From assembly GCA_016935975.1 (NCBI GenBank), contig JAFGPX010000210.1, positions 1 through 32,441 on the forward strand: a stretch of 32,441 nucleotides of DNA. The letters run 5' to 3'. Below are positions 7,619 to 15,912 of the stretch, piece after piece (the first letter of the stretch is position 1; every line of letters starts with the position of its first letter). The notes beneath the pieces are model-generated. The model saw only the letters and a program-made list of their open reading frames with translations. It did not search any database and was not told where the DNA came from. Position numbers and translations under genes: made by a program. The DNA comes from Deltaproteobacteria bacterium (GTDB taxonomy: Bacteria; Myxococcota_A; Polyangia; Fen-1088).

Positions 7619-8373
7619 ACGACGACGCGCCGGGCACCCTGGTGGCCATCGTCGAAGACGATGCCGCCATCGCCGAAGGGCTGGCCCTGAACCTCAGACT
7701 GGAAGGCTACCGAACCTTCGTCGTGAGCGATGGGGAAACGGCATGGCGGCGCATCACCAGCGACGCGCCCGATCTCGTGCTGCTCGACATCACCCTGCCG
7801 GAGCAAAGTGGCCTGTGGGTGCTCGAACAAATGCGCGTGGCCGACATCCACGCACCAGTCATCGTGCTTTCCGCGCGCCAGAACGAGTACGACAAGGTGG
7901 CGGCGCTTCGTCTCGGCGCCGACGACTACGTGACCAAGCCGTTTGCGGTGGCCGAACTTCTGGCGCGGGTCGACGCGGTACTCCGGCGATCGCGAGCGGC
8001 GAGCAAAGTCGGCGAGACGGCGACCGAATCGCGCAGCACTTCCCGGGAAGATCCCGTGGTGGATTCCGGACCGATCTTGCGCTTTGGCGAGATCGTCGTG
8101 AATCTGGACACCCGCACCGTGACCCGGGCAGGCAAGCCGGTGCGGTTGACGCACCTCGAGTTCGAGCTGCTTCGCTTCTTCTGCGTGAGTCCCCTTCGCG
8201 TCTACTCGCGCGAACAGCTCCTGCGTGAAGTGTGGGGACTGCGGCAGGCAGGTCCGGCGCGCACGGTCGACAATTTCCTCGCCCAGCTACGAACCAAGCT
8301 GGAGGTCGATCCCGATCAGCCGCGCCACCTGCTCACGGTGCGCGGTAGCGGCTATCGTTTCGTGCCCGGTTAG
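7615..8373 (+). CDS. OmpR/PhoB-family response regulator
   Basis: 252 residues. The receiver domain has the acidic pocket Glu14-Asp15-Asp16, phospho-acceptor Asp58 (VLLDITLPE), a Ser86 switch residue (VLSAR) and Lys108 (YVTKPF). A Ser/Thr-rich linker (about 127-150) leads to a winged-helix DNA-binding domain of the OmpR type (LTHLEFELLRFF, YSREQLLREVWG, RTVDNFLAQLRTKLE, VRGSGYRFVPG). It is translated with the kinase upstream and is its likely partner. Target genes cannot be told from the window. Its 3' end overlaps a pirin remnant on the other strand. Confidence 0.95.
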   Translation: MNDDAPGTLVAIVEDDAAIAEGLALNLRLEGYRTFVVSDGETAWRRITSDAPDLVLLDITLPEQSGLWVLEQMRVADIHAPVIVLSARQNEYDKVAALRLGADDYVTKPFAVAELLARVDAVLRRSRAASKVGETATESRSTSREDPVVDSGPILRFGEIVVNLDTRTVTRAGKPVRLTHLEFELLRFFCVSPLRVYSREQLLREVWGLRQAGPARTVDNFLAQLRTKLEVDPDQPRHLLTVRGSGYRFVPG

Positions 8374-8656
8374 CCCGTGCCTCGCCCAGGTCGACCAGCA
8401 GGATCTCGGACTCCTCCCCGGCGGTGAAGGAGACCGCACGCTGGGCGGTGATTCCGGCGCCATCGCCAACCGATAGCAGAAGGTCGCCGAGGTTTGCCTG
8501 GCCCTGCACGATGTGCAGCCACGCACTTCTCCCCTCCGCAAGCTCGTGGATCACGTGTTGCCCGGCATCGAGCAGGGCCGCGTACGCCAGGGTGTCCTGG
8601 TGAATGCGTAGCGATCGTCTGCGAGCCTTGATCGAGGCAACCACACGCAGCTTGAC
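8333..8656 (-). pseudogene. Truncated pirin-family (YhaK-like) C-terminal fragment
   Basis: The frame reads VKLRVVAS, then SLRIHQDTLAYAALLDAGQ, GRSAWLHIVQGQANL, and ends EILLVDLGEA with a short tail. These match the C-terminal cupin half of pirin-family proteins ('KLRLVASPDGR...SLRIHQDA.LYAALLDG'). Intact family members are about 230 residues; here only about 107 remain. A TGA (8657-8659) sits immediately upstream, in frame, of VKLRVVAS, and no N-terminal half is found before it. The N-terminal cupin with the metal-binding His/Glu set is missing. The coding end runs 41 bases into the response regulator gene. Likely a decaying remnant. Confidence 0.7.
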
Positions 8657-8701
8657 TCAGACGGACGAGACGCATGAGGCATGGCGTGGTAGCCTGCATC
8701 G

Positions 8702-8920
8702 GTGGAGAAGGACGATTTGCTCCCCATCCTCTCGTTGGCACGACAAGAGCTGTCGGAAGCCGAGAGGGAGCTCGACAAGGCACTCGGCGAGATTCGCGTC
8801 GCGCTTCGCGCCGAGAAGATCGGGATAAGCATCGTAGTCGAAGACGCTTTTGCCAGACTCCGGCGCGCCAAGAGCAGGCTCGTTGCGATCGAAGCTCGGC
8901 TCTCCTCGAGTGACGAGTGA
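8702..8920 (+). CDS. Small coiled-coil hypothetical protein
   Basis: 72 residues from GTG 8702. The sequence is highly charged, with heptad-like leucine and alanine spacing over most of its length (LLPILSLARQELSEAERELD, FARLRRAKSRLVAIEARL), so an all-helical or coiled-coil protein is likely. No family recognised. There is no clear Shine-Dalgarno; a tagcct box lies about 10 bases upstream, like the short-leader starts elsewhere in the window. Isolated between the pirin remnant and an oppositely oriented small gene. Confidence 0.5.
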   Translation: MEKDDLLPILSLARQELSEAERELDKALGEIRVALRAEKIGISIVVEDAFARLRRAKSRLVAIEARLSSSDE

Positions 8921-9120
8921 AAGGGGCCGCCCCGGACCGCATGCCACCGGGGTTCTGTGCCGACGCTGGCGTGCGAGGAGATGAGGCAACTGCACTCTTC
9001 ATGCCGTTGGTATGGTGCGCGCACTCTCCGAGTCGCCTCATCCTTCCGTCGCAATCCCGACAGCGTGTGCGCGCCTCGTGCGCGGGCGCGACCGCCCGTG
9101 GGGTGGGAATGCGACTAGCG

Positions 9121-9438
9121 TTAGACCGACCTGGCGCCGAAGACGTGCACCAGCACGCCTTGAATGCGGATGTCGCGGCCATTGGCGTACCCGGACGCCC
9201 ACATGAAGTCCCAGCCGCCGCCTGCGGCGTCCCTGCTCTTGACGAGCAGTCGTCCCTTGTCGAGCATCAACAGGGAGCTCGCCAGCGCGGGCTCGCTGGT
9301 GGTCACGTCGAGGACGGTCAAGCCACCCAGCGACGGTTTGCGCTGGGAAACCCGTGTCGCCCACCCGAGATCGTGCCTTTTGCTGTCGAAGAACCTCGCC
9401 CCGCCTGGCACCTTTGGCGATTCGGATGGGTTGTCCAT
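9121..9438 (-). CDS. Hypothetical protein, 105 residues
   Basis: ATG 9436-9438 (minus strand) gives 105 residues with normal coding composition: G/C at most third positions, a mix of hydrophobic strands (GGLTVLDVTTSEPALAS, SLLMLDKGRLLVKSRD) and a terminal GVLVHVFGARSV. It looks like a small mostly-beta protein. No signal peptide, membrane segment or recognised motif. It lies 142 bases downstream of the radical SAM pair on the same strand and could belong to that operon. No ribosome site is visible, so the start may be internal. Confidence 0.5.
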   Translation of the reverse strand: MDNPSESPKVPGGARFFDSKRHDLGWATRVSQRKPSLGGLTVLDVTTSEPALASSLLMLDKGRLLVKSRDAAGGGWDFMWASGYANGRDIRIQGVLVHVFGARSV

Positions 9439-9580
9439 GCAGTCAAGTGTCCGCGCCGGACAGACGAAGCGCAAGCACCCAATGCAAGGGGGTATGCGTC
9501 GCAGACCCCCGGGTCGATCCAGAGCAGCAAGGCTTCGTCGCGGTTCGCAGGAAAGGGGTGTGGCGATACTTCCAGAGACG

Positions 9581-10996
9581 CTACGCCGCCGAGCTTTTGG
9601 CTTGCGGCGCAACCTTGCGCGATCGGATGTAGCTTCTGTAGGCCTTGCGTTCCAGCGGTATGGCGCTCCTGCACGAGAGGCTCGCGACCAGGGCCATGAT
9701 GGGGGAGCGGCGGTGAAGGAGATGGCGCCCAAGCCTGTGCAGGATGCGCGAGGTCGAGAAGAAGCGCTGGTTGCACTTCAGCATCTCTTCGGAAATCTCG
9801 TCGCGAGAGAAGTTGCAGTATTGGGCGACGGGCAGGGTCAGGGTGTAGTACTTCCAGTCCGCCGGAAACTCCTCCCGGTCGAGCCGGCCAGCTTTCCTCA
9901 TCTGTTCCCACAGCCGCGTTCCCGGCAGCGGTGTCAGAAACAGGGCGTTGAGGTGGTCCACGCCGTAGCGGATAGCCATCTCGGCGATCCGCATCCCCAC
10001 GCCGGGCCGGTCGACGTCCAGTCCGAGGATGAAGGAGCCCACCACCATGATGCCGTGTCGCTGGATGCGCCGTACGGACGCGCGTATGTCTCTGCCATGC
10101 AGCAGGTTGAACCTCTTGCCGACCTCGCCCAGACCTTCCGGGGTCGTGGATTCGAATCCGATGAACACGCCTTTGCACCCTGATTGGACCGCCAACTCCA
10201 TCAGCTCGTCGTCGTCGCCGAAGTTGATGGTCACCTGGCCGATCCATTCCTTGCCAAGTTTGGCATCCGCCAAGGCGCGAAAGAGATCGCGGGCACGCAC
10301 GATGTGTTCTTGGCGCGTGCCGATAAGATTGTCGTCGACGATCAGCACGCGCTTCTCGGGGATGCAGCGGAACTCTCGCACCACGTCGGCGATGGGGCGC
10401 TGACGGTAGTGGACGCCGTTGATGGCCGTGACGCTGCAGAAGCTGCAGTTGAGCGGGCACCCGCGCGTGGTCTGAATGGAGCCGAACGCATAGCCGGCGG
10501 ACAGCATGTCGTGGCGAGCAATCGGGACCGCACGCATGTCGGCCTGTCCGCCGTCGTAACGGCGCTTCAGACAGCCATCCTGGAAGTCCCGCAATACCCG
10601 CGCCCAGACCCCTTCGGCCTCGCCGGTCACGACGGCATCGACTCTGCTCGTGGCCTCCTCGGCGCAAACGGTGGCGTGAATCCCCCCCATGACGACCGGC
10701 ACGCCACGGCTGCGAAACTGTGCCGCCACTTCGTAGGCACGGTTGGCCTGCGATGTGAAAGCGGTGATGCCGACCAGATCGGGACGCGGCATGGTCGCGT
10801 AGTCCGGCACCTGGAGGTTCTCGTCCAGGATGATGACCTCCCACTCGGCCGGAGTCATGCCGGCCAGCACCATCAGCCCGAGCGGCTTCCAGACGCGGTA
10901 ACGATTCCAGCGGCTGCCCTCGGTGCTGACGATGGTGACGAGCGAGTTGCAGGGGTTTATGAGATAGAGCCGTCGGAGAGTCTTTGGGGCGCTCAT
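9581..10996 (-). CDS. B12-binding-type radical SAM protein (second of a tandem pair)
   Basis: 471 residues from ATG 10994-10996, which has GCAGGAG about 6 bases upstream. The N-terminal Rossmann-like domain (residues about 1-165) resembles B12-binding domains of radical SAM enzymes (PLGLMVLAGM, VVMGGIHATVCAEEA, VVTGEAEG) but has no DxHxxG motif, so cobalamin would be bound base-off without a protein His ligand, or not at all. The radical SAM core carries TTRGCPLNCSFC with Cys180, Cys184 and Cys187 for the 4Fe-4S cluster, then VDDNLIG, GFEST, GSFILGLD and LTPLPGTRLW. The C-terminal part (about 385-471) is basic and Cys-poor. Relatives methylate or rearrange lipids, hopanoids and secondary metabolites; no substrate is assigned. 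It lies 46 bases behind its paralogue. Confidence 0.88.
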   Translation of the reverse strand: MSAPKTLRRLYLINPCNSLVTIVSTEGSRWNRYRVWKPLGLMVLAGMTPAEWEVIILDENLQVPDYATMPRPDLVGITAFTSQANRAYEVAAQFRSRGVPVVMGGIHATVCAEEATSRVDAVVTGEAEGVWARVLRDFQDGCLKRRYDGGQADMRAVPIARHDMLSAGYAFGSIQTTRGCPLNCSFCSVTAINGVHYRQRPIADVVREFRCIPEKRVLIVDDNLIGTRQEHIVRARDLFRALADAKLGKEWIGQVTINFGDDDELMELAVQSGCKGVFIGFESTTPEGLGEVGKRFNLLHGRDIRASVRRIQRHGIMVVGSFILGLDVDRPGVGMRIAEMAIRYGVDHLNALFLTPLPGTRLWEQMRKAGRLDREEFPADWKYYTLTLPVAQYCNFSRDEISEEMLKCNQRFFSTSRILHRLGRHLLHRRSPIMALVASLSCRSAIPLERKAYRSYIRSRKVAPQAKSSAA

Positions 10997-11042
10997 GGAT
11001 GCTCCTGCTGGGCTGGGATTGGCCTTGTTGCCCATGTGGGCG

Positions 11043-12662
11043 TCAGACTGCGGCCATGCGGCCATCCACGGCGTCAGGCTCGGGCACGAAGTGCCGAACG
11101 CCATGAGCGTGGGCCCGCTTGATCTTGCGAGGTGGATCCGCTTGTTGCACTTCCGCGATGGCGCTGGCCAGGCGGGGGAGGACGCATTCGCGGGTGTAGC
11201 GAATCATATGCTCGCCAGCGATGGCCATGGACAGGGCGCGCGCGATGCGCTTTGGTGTGCGTAGAAGAACCCTGCCGAGGAAGCGCCAGTAGGCGCCACG
11301 GTATCCTCCCGTCACACCCTGGCGCCAGAGCGAACCGAGCAGGCAGCGAAGGGCGCGGGTCCAGGGCAGGCGGAAACGCGCATCCGGGCTCGGACGCAGA
11401 TCCAGGGCGCGCTGGCAGCGGGCGAAGTACTCCCGAGGCTGGTAGATCTGCGCGAGCGCGGCGCGGTAGGCGGCAAGCAGGGTGGCCTCGGGCAACTTCG
11501 TCCTGAAGTTGGGGCGTCCGAAGGTGTCGCCGCTCGAGCGCCCGAGGAGCCGGCCCTCTCGCGCCAGCCGCCTTTCGAGCTGCGTTCCCGGGAGCGCAGT
11601 CAAGACCCCAATCATGGCCTGCGGAATGGGAGAGCGCAGGACCCAGTCGCGCTGCCGCTCGAGCGCCGCGGCGTCGTCGGCGTCGAAACCCACGATGAAA
11701 CCGGCCATGACCTCCAGGCCAGAGCGAATCAGCTTCTCGACGGCTTGGTCGAGATCCACCGCCAGGTTCTGCAACTTGTGGGCCTCGCGCAGGGCCGCCG
11801 GCGAAGGCGTCTCGATGCCGACGAACACGCAATCGAAACCGGCCGCGACCATGCCGGCGATGAGATCCTCGCAGCCAGCCAGATTGATGCTGGCTTCGGT
11901 GAAGATCTGGAAAGGGAAGTCGTGCTTCCGCATCCACGCGGCGAGCGGCGCCAGCAGCGCGAGGGTCTGTTTGCGATTGCCGACGAAGTTGTCGTCCACC
12001 ACGAAGAGCGAACCGCGAAATCCGGTTGCGAGCACGGCGTCGAGCTCGCGGCAGAACTGCTCCGGCTCCTTGGTGCGTGGCCGCCGGCCGAAGAGCTCGA
12101 CGATGTCGCAGAACTCGCAATTGAACGGGCAGCCGCGCCCCCACTGCACTCCGATGGCGTGGTAGGCGTCGACGTCCAGCAGATCGTAACGCGGCGGTGG
12201 CAGCCGCTCGAGATGGGGCCTGCCCGCGGCCGCGAAGCGCGGCGGTAGGGCCGTCCGGTCGGCCGCAAGCGCCTCGCACAGGGGGCCGATGACCTCTTCC
12301 GCCTCGCCCACGACGATGCAATCCACGTAGGGCGCGACGGCCTCCGGCGTTGCCGTCGCGTGTGGGCCCCCGGCCACGACGGTCTTGCCCATGGCCCGCG
12401 CCCGCGCCGCCACCTCCAACATCGATGCTCGCTGAACCAGCATGCCGGACAAGAAGATCGCGTCGGCCCAGGCGAGGGCGGAGTCGTGGAGCGGTTCCAC
12501 GTTCATGTCGCAGAGTCGGACTTCCCAGTCCCGCGGCAGGAGGGCAGCCACGGTCAGAAGGCCGAGCGGGGGCAGGAGCGCGCGCTTGCCGATGAGGCGC
12601 AAAGCGCGCTCTTGTCCCCAATAGGTCTCCGGGAAGACCGGAGAGACGCACAGGATCTTCAT
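11043..12662 (-). CDS. B12-binding-type radical SAM protein with DUF4070-like tail (first of a tandem pair)
   Basis: 539 residues from ATG 12660-12662, which has GAGGGG just upstream; an in-frame ATG at 12671 adds three residues. The N-terminal domain (MKILCVSPVFPETYWG, PPLGLLTVAALLP, VVAGGPHATATPEA, IVVGEAEE) is B12-binding-like without DxHxxG. The core has WGRGCPFNCEFCDI with Cys178, Cys182 and Cys185, then FVVDDNFVGNRK, FVGIETPS, AGFIVGFDADD and LTALPGTQLERRL. The region FRTKLPEATLL to the end is the DUF4070-type C-terminal extension typical of this subfamily. About one third of the residues seem shared with the downstream paralogue, pointing to an old duplication or two steps on one substrate. 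Confidence 0.9.
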   Translation of the reverse strand: MKILCVSPVFPETYWGQERALRLIGKRALLPPLGLLTVAALLPRDWEVRLCDMNVEPLHDSALAWADAIFLSGMLVQRASMLEVAARARAMGKTVVAGGPHATATPEAVAPYVDCIVVGEAEEVIGPLCEALAADRTALPPRFAAAGRPHLERLPPPRYDLLDVDAYHAIGVQWGRGCPFNCEFCDIVELFGRRPRTKEPEQFCRELDAVLATGFRGSLFVVDDNFVGNRKQTLALLAPLAAWMRKHDFPFQIFTEASINLAGCEDLIAGMVAAGFDCVFVGIETPSPAALREAHKLQNLAVDLDQAVEKLIRSGLEVMAGFIVGFDADDAAALERQRDWVLRSPIPQAMIGVLTALPGTQLERRLAREGRLLGRSSGDTFGRPNFRTKLPEATLLAAYRAALAQIYQPREYFARCQRALDLRPSPDARFRLPWTRALRCLLGSLWRQGVTGGYRGAYWRFLGRVLLRTPKRIARALSMAIAGEHMIRYTRECVLPRLASAIAEVQQADPPRKIKRAHAHGVRHFVPEPDAVDGRMAAV

Positions 12663-13212
12663 GCCCCTCATTGGCGCATGCCTTGTGTCACGTTTCTGTC
12701 ATGTCAAGGTCATTTCTCGCGACGCGAACCACAGCAAGCCCGGCGCGGTCGAGCGCGCCAGGAGCTTTCATGGCGCGCTCGGCGCATTCCCGACGTCAGC
12801 GTAGTGTCAGGGCCACGTCATTCTTGCATCCCGGATCCTTGGGTTGGCTTCGCACCGCCGCCCAGCGGCCCGCTGCAAATAGCCTCGAAGCGTCGCGTGG
12901 CGGGCGGAACGGGGCTGTCTGCGGCGTCGCCGCTCGCTCGAATACCGACAGTATTCGGCGTTTCGCTGCTTCCATGCATCCGGCCCCGCAGCGCTCCGCC
13001 CCCTCGTTCCGGCTATGCGCAACAGGCTCCTAGCTCGGTCGCACGATTGCCCTGACTGGAGAGAATCTACCCAACGCGCGGTGCCTCGATCGCGCTTGGC
13101 GCGCTCGAGCGGTGTGGTCAAGACGAACGCAATCGGCCGCGTAGACGCAAATGAAGCCGGGCTCGCCAAGATCGGCGGATCGCTCTCTCGAAGGACTGCC
13201 TCCAAGCTTTGC
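12663..13212. other. Gene-free region with a structured element
   Basis: No supportable gene in 550 bases. The notable content is the nested inverted-repeat structure at 12906-13010, listed separately. A small hairpin (cagcgg/ccgctg) lies just before it near 12863-12875. The left part should hold the promoter for the radical SAM pair transcribed leftward. Confidence 0.5.
12906..13010. ncRNA. Candidate structured RNA or repeat element
   Basis: An outer stem, ggaacgggg (12906-12914) with cccctcgttcc (13000-13010, one bulged base), encloses two perfect hairpins: gcggc-gtc-gccgc (12921-12933) and cgaatac-cgaca-gtattcg (12939-12957). A third, weaker arm is possible around 12970-12998. The arrangement resembles a multi-branched RNA or a mobile palindromic element. 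No promoter or terminator was recognised and the strand is not determined. It matches no RNA family I can name. Confidence 0.35.
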
Positions 13213-13635
13213 TCAGAGAAGGACGCGGCCTCCTGCTTTTCTCATCGCCGTTCGGAGTTGTTCGTCGAGGCTTGCAAGGGGGAGTCCCCGCCGCAGCGCG
13301 AGCTCGAGATAGGCGGCGTCGTACATCGTGAGACCGAACGTCTCGCCGATGGAGAGGGTCTTCGTCCACGCCACCTCTAGGGTGGCATGGTCCACCTCGA
13401 TGTCGTAGACGGCAAGACCAGAGAGGAATCTCTCGATTCCTGCCTTGTCCACGCGGCCCCGCCGTTCGGCACCGAGAAGGACATTGCCCAGCTCGAGATG
13501 CCAGAGAGCGGGTACCCACGCTCTGGCTCCATCGGCAAGAGCGACCAGTAGCCGATCGGTCGCCGCCGTCGCTTCTGAGGCAAACAGCCAGGGCAACGTG
13601 GCAGAGCAGTCGAGCACGAACTCATCGACGCTCAT
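13213..13635 (-). CDS. vapC: PIN-domain toxin, VapC type
   Basis: 140 residues, the usual length for VapC. The four acidic PIN residues are visible: Asp9 (FVLDCSA), Glu48 (LELGNVLL), Asp106 (MYDAAYLELA) and Asp124 (LASLDEQL). They form the Mg-dependent ribonuclease site; VapC enzymes cleave tRNA or rRNA when freed from the antitoxin. The start overlaps the antitoxin stop by four bases, so both are made from one message in antitoxin-first order. Intact as far as can be seen. Confidence 0.9.
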   Translation of the reverse strand: MSVDEFVLDCSATLPWLFASEATAATDRLLVALADGARAWVPALWHLELGNVLLGAERRGRVDKAGIERFLSGLAVYDIEVDHATLEVAWTKTLSIGETFGLTMYDAAYLELALRRGLPLASLDEQLRTAMRKAGGRVLL

Positions 13636-13883
13636 CGACGCCCTTCGTTGATCAACCCACGCACGGACAGTCCCTTCAAGCTGTACCGCCTGCTGAGGGC
13701 GCGTAGCTCCATGGTCGTCTTCTTCCGCTCGGCCTTCACGGGGACCGATGCGGGAACGAGTTTCGCCACGGGACGGTCGTGCTTGGTGATGACCACCTCG
13801 GCTCCGTGCCGTACCCGATCGAGCAACTCGGAGAACCTGTTCTTCGCCTCGAAGGCGCCGACAGACGCTTCGCCAGTCTTCAT
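13632..13883 (-). CDS. Phd/YefM-type antitoxin
   Basis: 83 residues. The N-terminal Phd fold is clear: VGAFEAKNRFSELLDRVRHG, then EVVITKHDRPVAKLVP. This part binds DNA and represses the operon. The basic C-terminal tail (about 50-83) would wrap the toxin. It is followed by the PIN toxin with a four-base overlap. Pairing a Phd-type antitoxin with a VapC toxin is common. An AT-rich patch just upstream (around 13885-13900, tagtttaaca) is a candidate operator/promoter. Confidence 0.9.
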   Translation of the reverse strand: MKTGEASVGAFEAKNRFSELLDRVRHGAEVVITKHDRPVAKLVPASVPVKAERKKTTMELRALSRRYSLKGLSVRGLINEGRR

Positions 13884-14208
13884 AGCTTCAGGCTAGTTTA
13901 ACAGGCCAGATGGGTCAAGGGGCGCCACGTTGGTGCGGCATGAGGAGGCCGCCGGCGGGTCGCTCTTTCCAAGGATTCTCTACAGGCAATGGGGCCTTTC
14001 TGCCCGCCAGCGTTCACCGCATCCATCGGTCCGGCGGAGCCCAACGACGACCTTGCGCGGCCGGATCGCGAGCGCGGTGTCGTACGTGGCCGGCACCAGG
14101 CTCGGCGCCTCGCTCGCGCTAGAGCTGTGCCGTCGCCAGATGAATCGCGCCCAGCGTGCCCAGCCATGTCGGGCCGGAAGCGCTGGAACGAAGCCTGGAG
14201 GCCGGATT
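13884..14208. other. Intergenic region between antitoxin and tRNA
   Basis: Open frames exist on both strands but none has convincing composition, start signal or family motif. It should contain the toxin-antitoxin promoter at its left end. Nothing else recognised. Confidence 0.4.
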
Positions 14209-14285
14209 TGGCGCGCCCAGAGGGAATCGAACCCCCAACCCTCGGCTTAGAAGGCCGATGCTCTATCCGATTGAGCTATGGGCAC
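14209..14285 (-). tRNA. tRNA-Arg (anticodon UCU), CCA encoded
   Basis: On the minus strand the acceptor arms GTGCCCA and TGGGCGC pair, the D arm is AGCTC/GAGC, and the anticodon stem TCGGC/GCCGA holds the loop CTTCTAA with anticodon TCT, reading AGA. The T arm contains GGTTCGATTCC. The 3' end reads G-CCA from the DNA itself. All arms are intact. It serves a codon that is rare in this G+C-rich genome. Confidence 0.96.
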
Positions 14286-14691
14286 AGGTGGAATGATTCT
14301 ACGTCATCATGCCGTCTTCGCCTCCGGTTCGTCTGACTGCCTGGTGGCCAGTCCGGGGCCATCCTGCACGGCGTTCCCGGAAGCGTCTTGAAGGGATACC
14401 ACATCCCACTCGGGTTGGAGAGGGCAGCCGCGATGGCATCAGAAGCCCTCTCGTTCGGCGCCTGCAGGGCCTTCCCACTGACCACGGCCCCGACGCTTGG
14501 CCGTCCTCGCGCAGCTTCGACATGTCCGCTCCCGGGCGACGCTGGAAGTGCGCCATGTCCTTCTCGCCGAGCGCCTGGACAAGCGCGGAGTGGCCCGTCG
14601 TATCCGATTCCAGGTGAGAACCGACCTGCCGTCTTGTTTGCCCCCTTCTGGCGGCAATCTGGCGATCCCGATTCTGCTATCGTCGGCAGCG
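14286..14691. other. Intergenic region upstream of tRNA and exported protein gene
   Basis: About 400 bases with no supportable gene. Open frames in several phases show no start signals or motifs. It should contain the tRNA promoter (leftward) and the promoter of the gene at 14692; a TATCGT box ending about 9 bases before that ATG is a possible -10 element. Confidence 0.4.
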
Positions 14692-15813
14692 ATGGCCTAC
14701 TTGCCCGCCCGACGGTGTCTCGCGATCGCCGCAGCGGCTGCCGCCCTGGCGCGTCCGTGGCAGAGCGCAGCCACGGACCAGACGGCCGCGGAGCGGGCAC
14801 AGCAAGTCGCCTCTGCCGCCGGATCCTGGCGCGCTCTCGACCTTCCCGCGTCCCTGGCGCGCTTGCTCGACACGGGGCGTTGGGACGGGACGCCTGTAAA
14901 CTTTCGTATCATCGTGCTGTCCTTCTTGGCAGACGGTTGCGTGGCCCAGGCTCGCGCGAACCCGAGCCTGCGAGACGCCGCCTCTGCTTGTGTCGCCCGC
15001 TGCATCAAGCTGTCGCAGAAGACCCGGCCTCCATCTCTCTCCATTGCTCGCGCCGATGAGGGGCTCTGGCTCTCGCACAGTAACCTCATGCTCGGCGCGT
15101 ATGACAGCCTCGGCGCCTGTCAAGATCCCGCGCTGCACGCGAAGATCGCCAGGGCCCTGGCACGCAGGTCGCTTCGCGAGCCGACCTTTCATGCTCCGTC
15201 GTACGCGAACAAGCGGTATCGCTGGGCGGCCGACCAAGCGGCCACGCTCGCCAGCCTGGCACGCTACGACCGCGGCCACGGCGCCCACCTGGCCGCGGAG
15301 CCGCTGGCGCGTTGGCGCGACACCGTGCTCGCCAAGGCGATGGACGAGACGCTCGGACTGCCCTGGTCCGAGTTCACGGGACGAGCGCGCGGCGCGCGCG
15401 AGCCGCGCGGCTCGGCCCTGGCCTGGCAAACGCGCTTTCTGTGCGAGGTCGATCCGGCGCTGGCCTCCCAATGGTGGCATCGCTTCAAGGCACACTACCT
15501 GGTCGATGGCCTGGCAGGCGTCGGGTTCCGCGAATGGCCGCCCGGCCGCGACCGCGCCGCAGACGCCGATTCCGGTCCCATCGTGGCGGGCGTCGGCGCC
15601 GCCGCCACCGCGCTCGCCATTGCCGCCGCCCGGGTCATGGGCGAGCGGCCGCTCGCCGCGCGCCTGCTGGCGACCGCGTCGCTGGTCGAGCGCTCGGCCC
15701 AATCCGGATCCGCGATGGCGCGAGCCAACGACACGGTGTTGGCCTCCGCGATTCTCTACCTCGGCAGACACATCGCACCCGCCTCCTGCCAGCACGCCGG
15801 ACCGGGGAAGTAG
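14692..15813 (+). CDS. Exported helical protein of unknown function
   Basis: 373 residues from ATG 14692, placed by the signal-like start (MAYLPARRCLAIAAAAAALA). The mature part is rich in long amphipathic helices and aromatic/His pairs (GLWLSHSNLMLGAYDSL, SYANKRYRWAADQAATLASL, SQWWHRFKAHYL, GFREWPPGRDR). It resembles alpha/alpha-barrel proteins such as the linalool dehydratase/isomerase-like fold, but that is only an impression from the pattern. Cysteines at CVAQ, CVARC and CEV could form disulfides in the periplasm. It lies 100 bases before a cell-wall enzyme gene on the same strand and may be co-expressed with it. Confidence 0.75.
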   Translation: MAYLPARRCLAIAAAAAALARPWQSAATDQTAAERAQQVASAAGSWRALDLPASLARLLDTGRWDGTPVNFRIIVLSFLADGCVAQARANPSLRDAASACVARCIKLSQKTRPPSLSIARADEGLWLSHSNLMLGAYDSLGACQDPALHAKIARALARRSLREPTFHAPSYANKRYRWAADQAATLASLARYDRGHGAHLAAEPLARWRDTVLAKAMDETLGLPWSEFTGRARGAREPRGSALAWQTRFLCEVDPALASQWWHRFKAHYLVDGLAGVGFREWPPGRDRAADADSGPIVAGVGAAATALAIAAARVMGERPLAARLLATASLVERSAQSGSAMARANDTVLASAILYLGRHIAPASCQHAGPGK

Positions 15814-15912
15814 TCCACTGGCCCGCGAGGCGAGCGTCAAGTCTGTTTCGATGCGCGCGGCCTGCGGCGCCGGGACCCCATGCGCTCGGCCGGACATCAC
15901 GAGCCGCCGGCA

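Noticed and set aside
9012..9206. A small plus-strand frame behind a TATGGT-like box
   Set aside because: The peptide is Arg/Pro-rich without pattern and overlaps the better-supported minus-strand gene at 9121-9438.
13884..14208. Open frames next to the tRNA that might be a gene or integration relic
   Set aside because: No start signal, motif or repeated tRNA end was seen, so an attachment site or gene is not supported.
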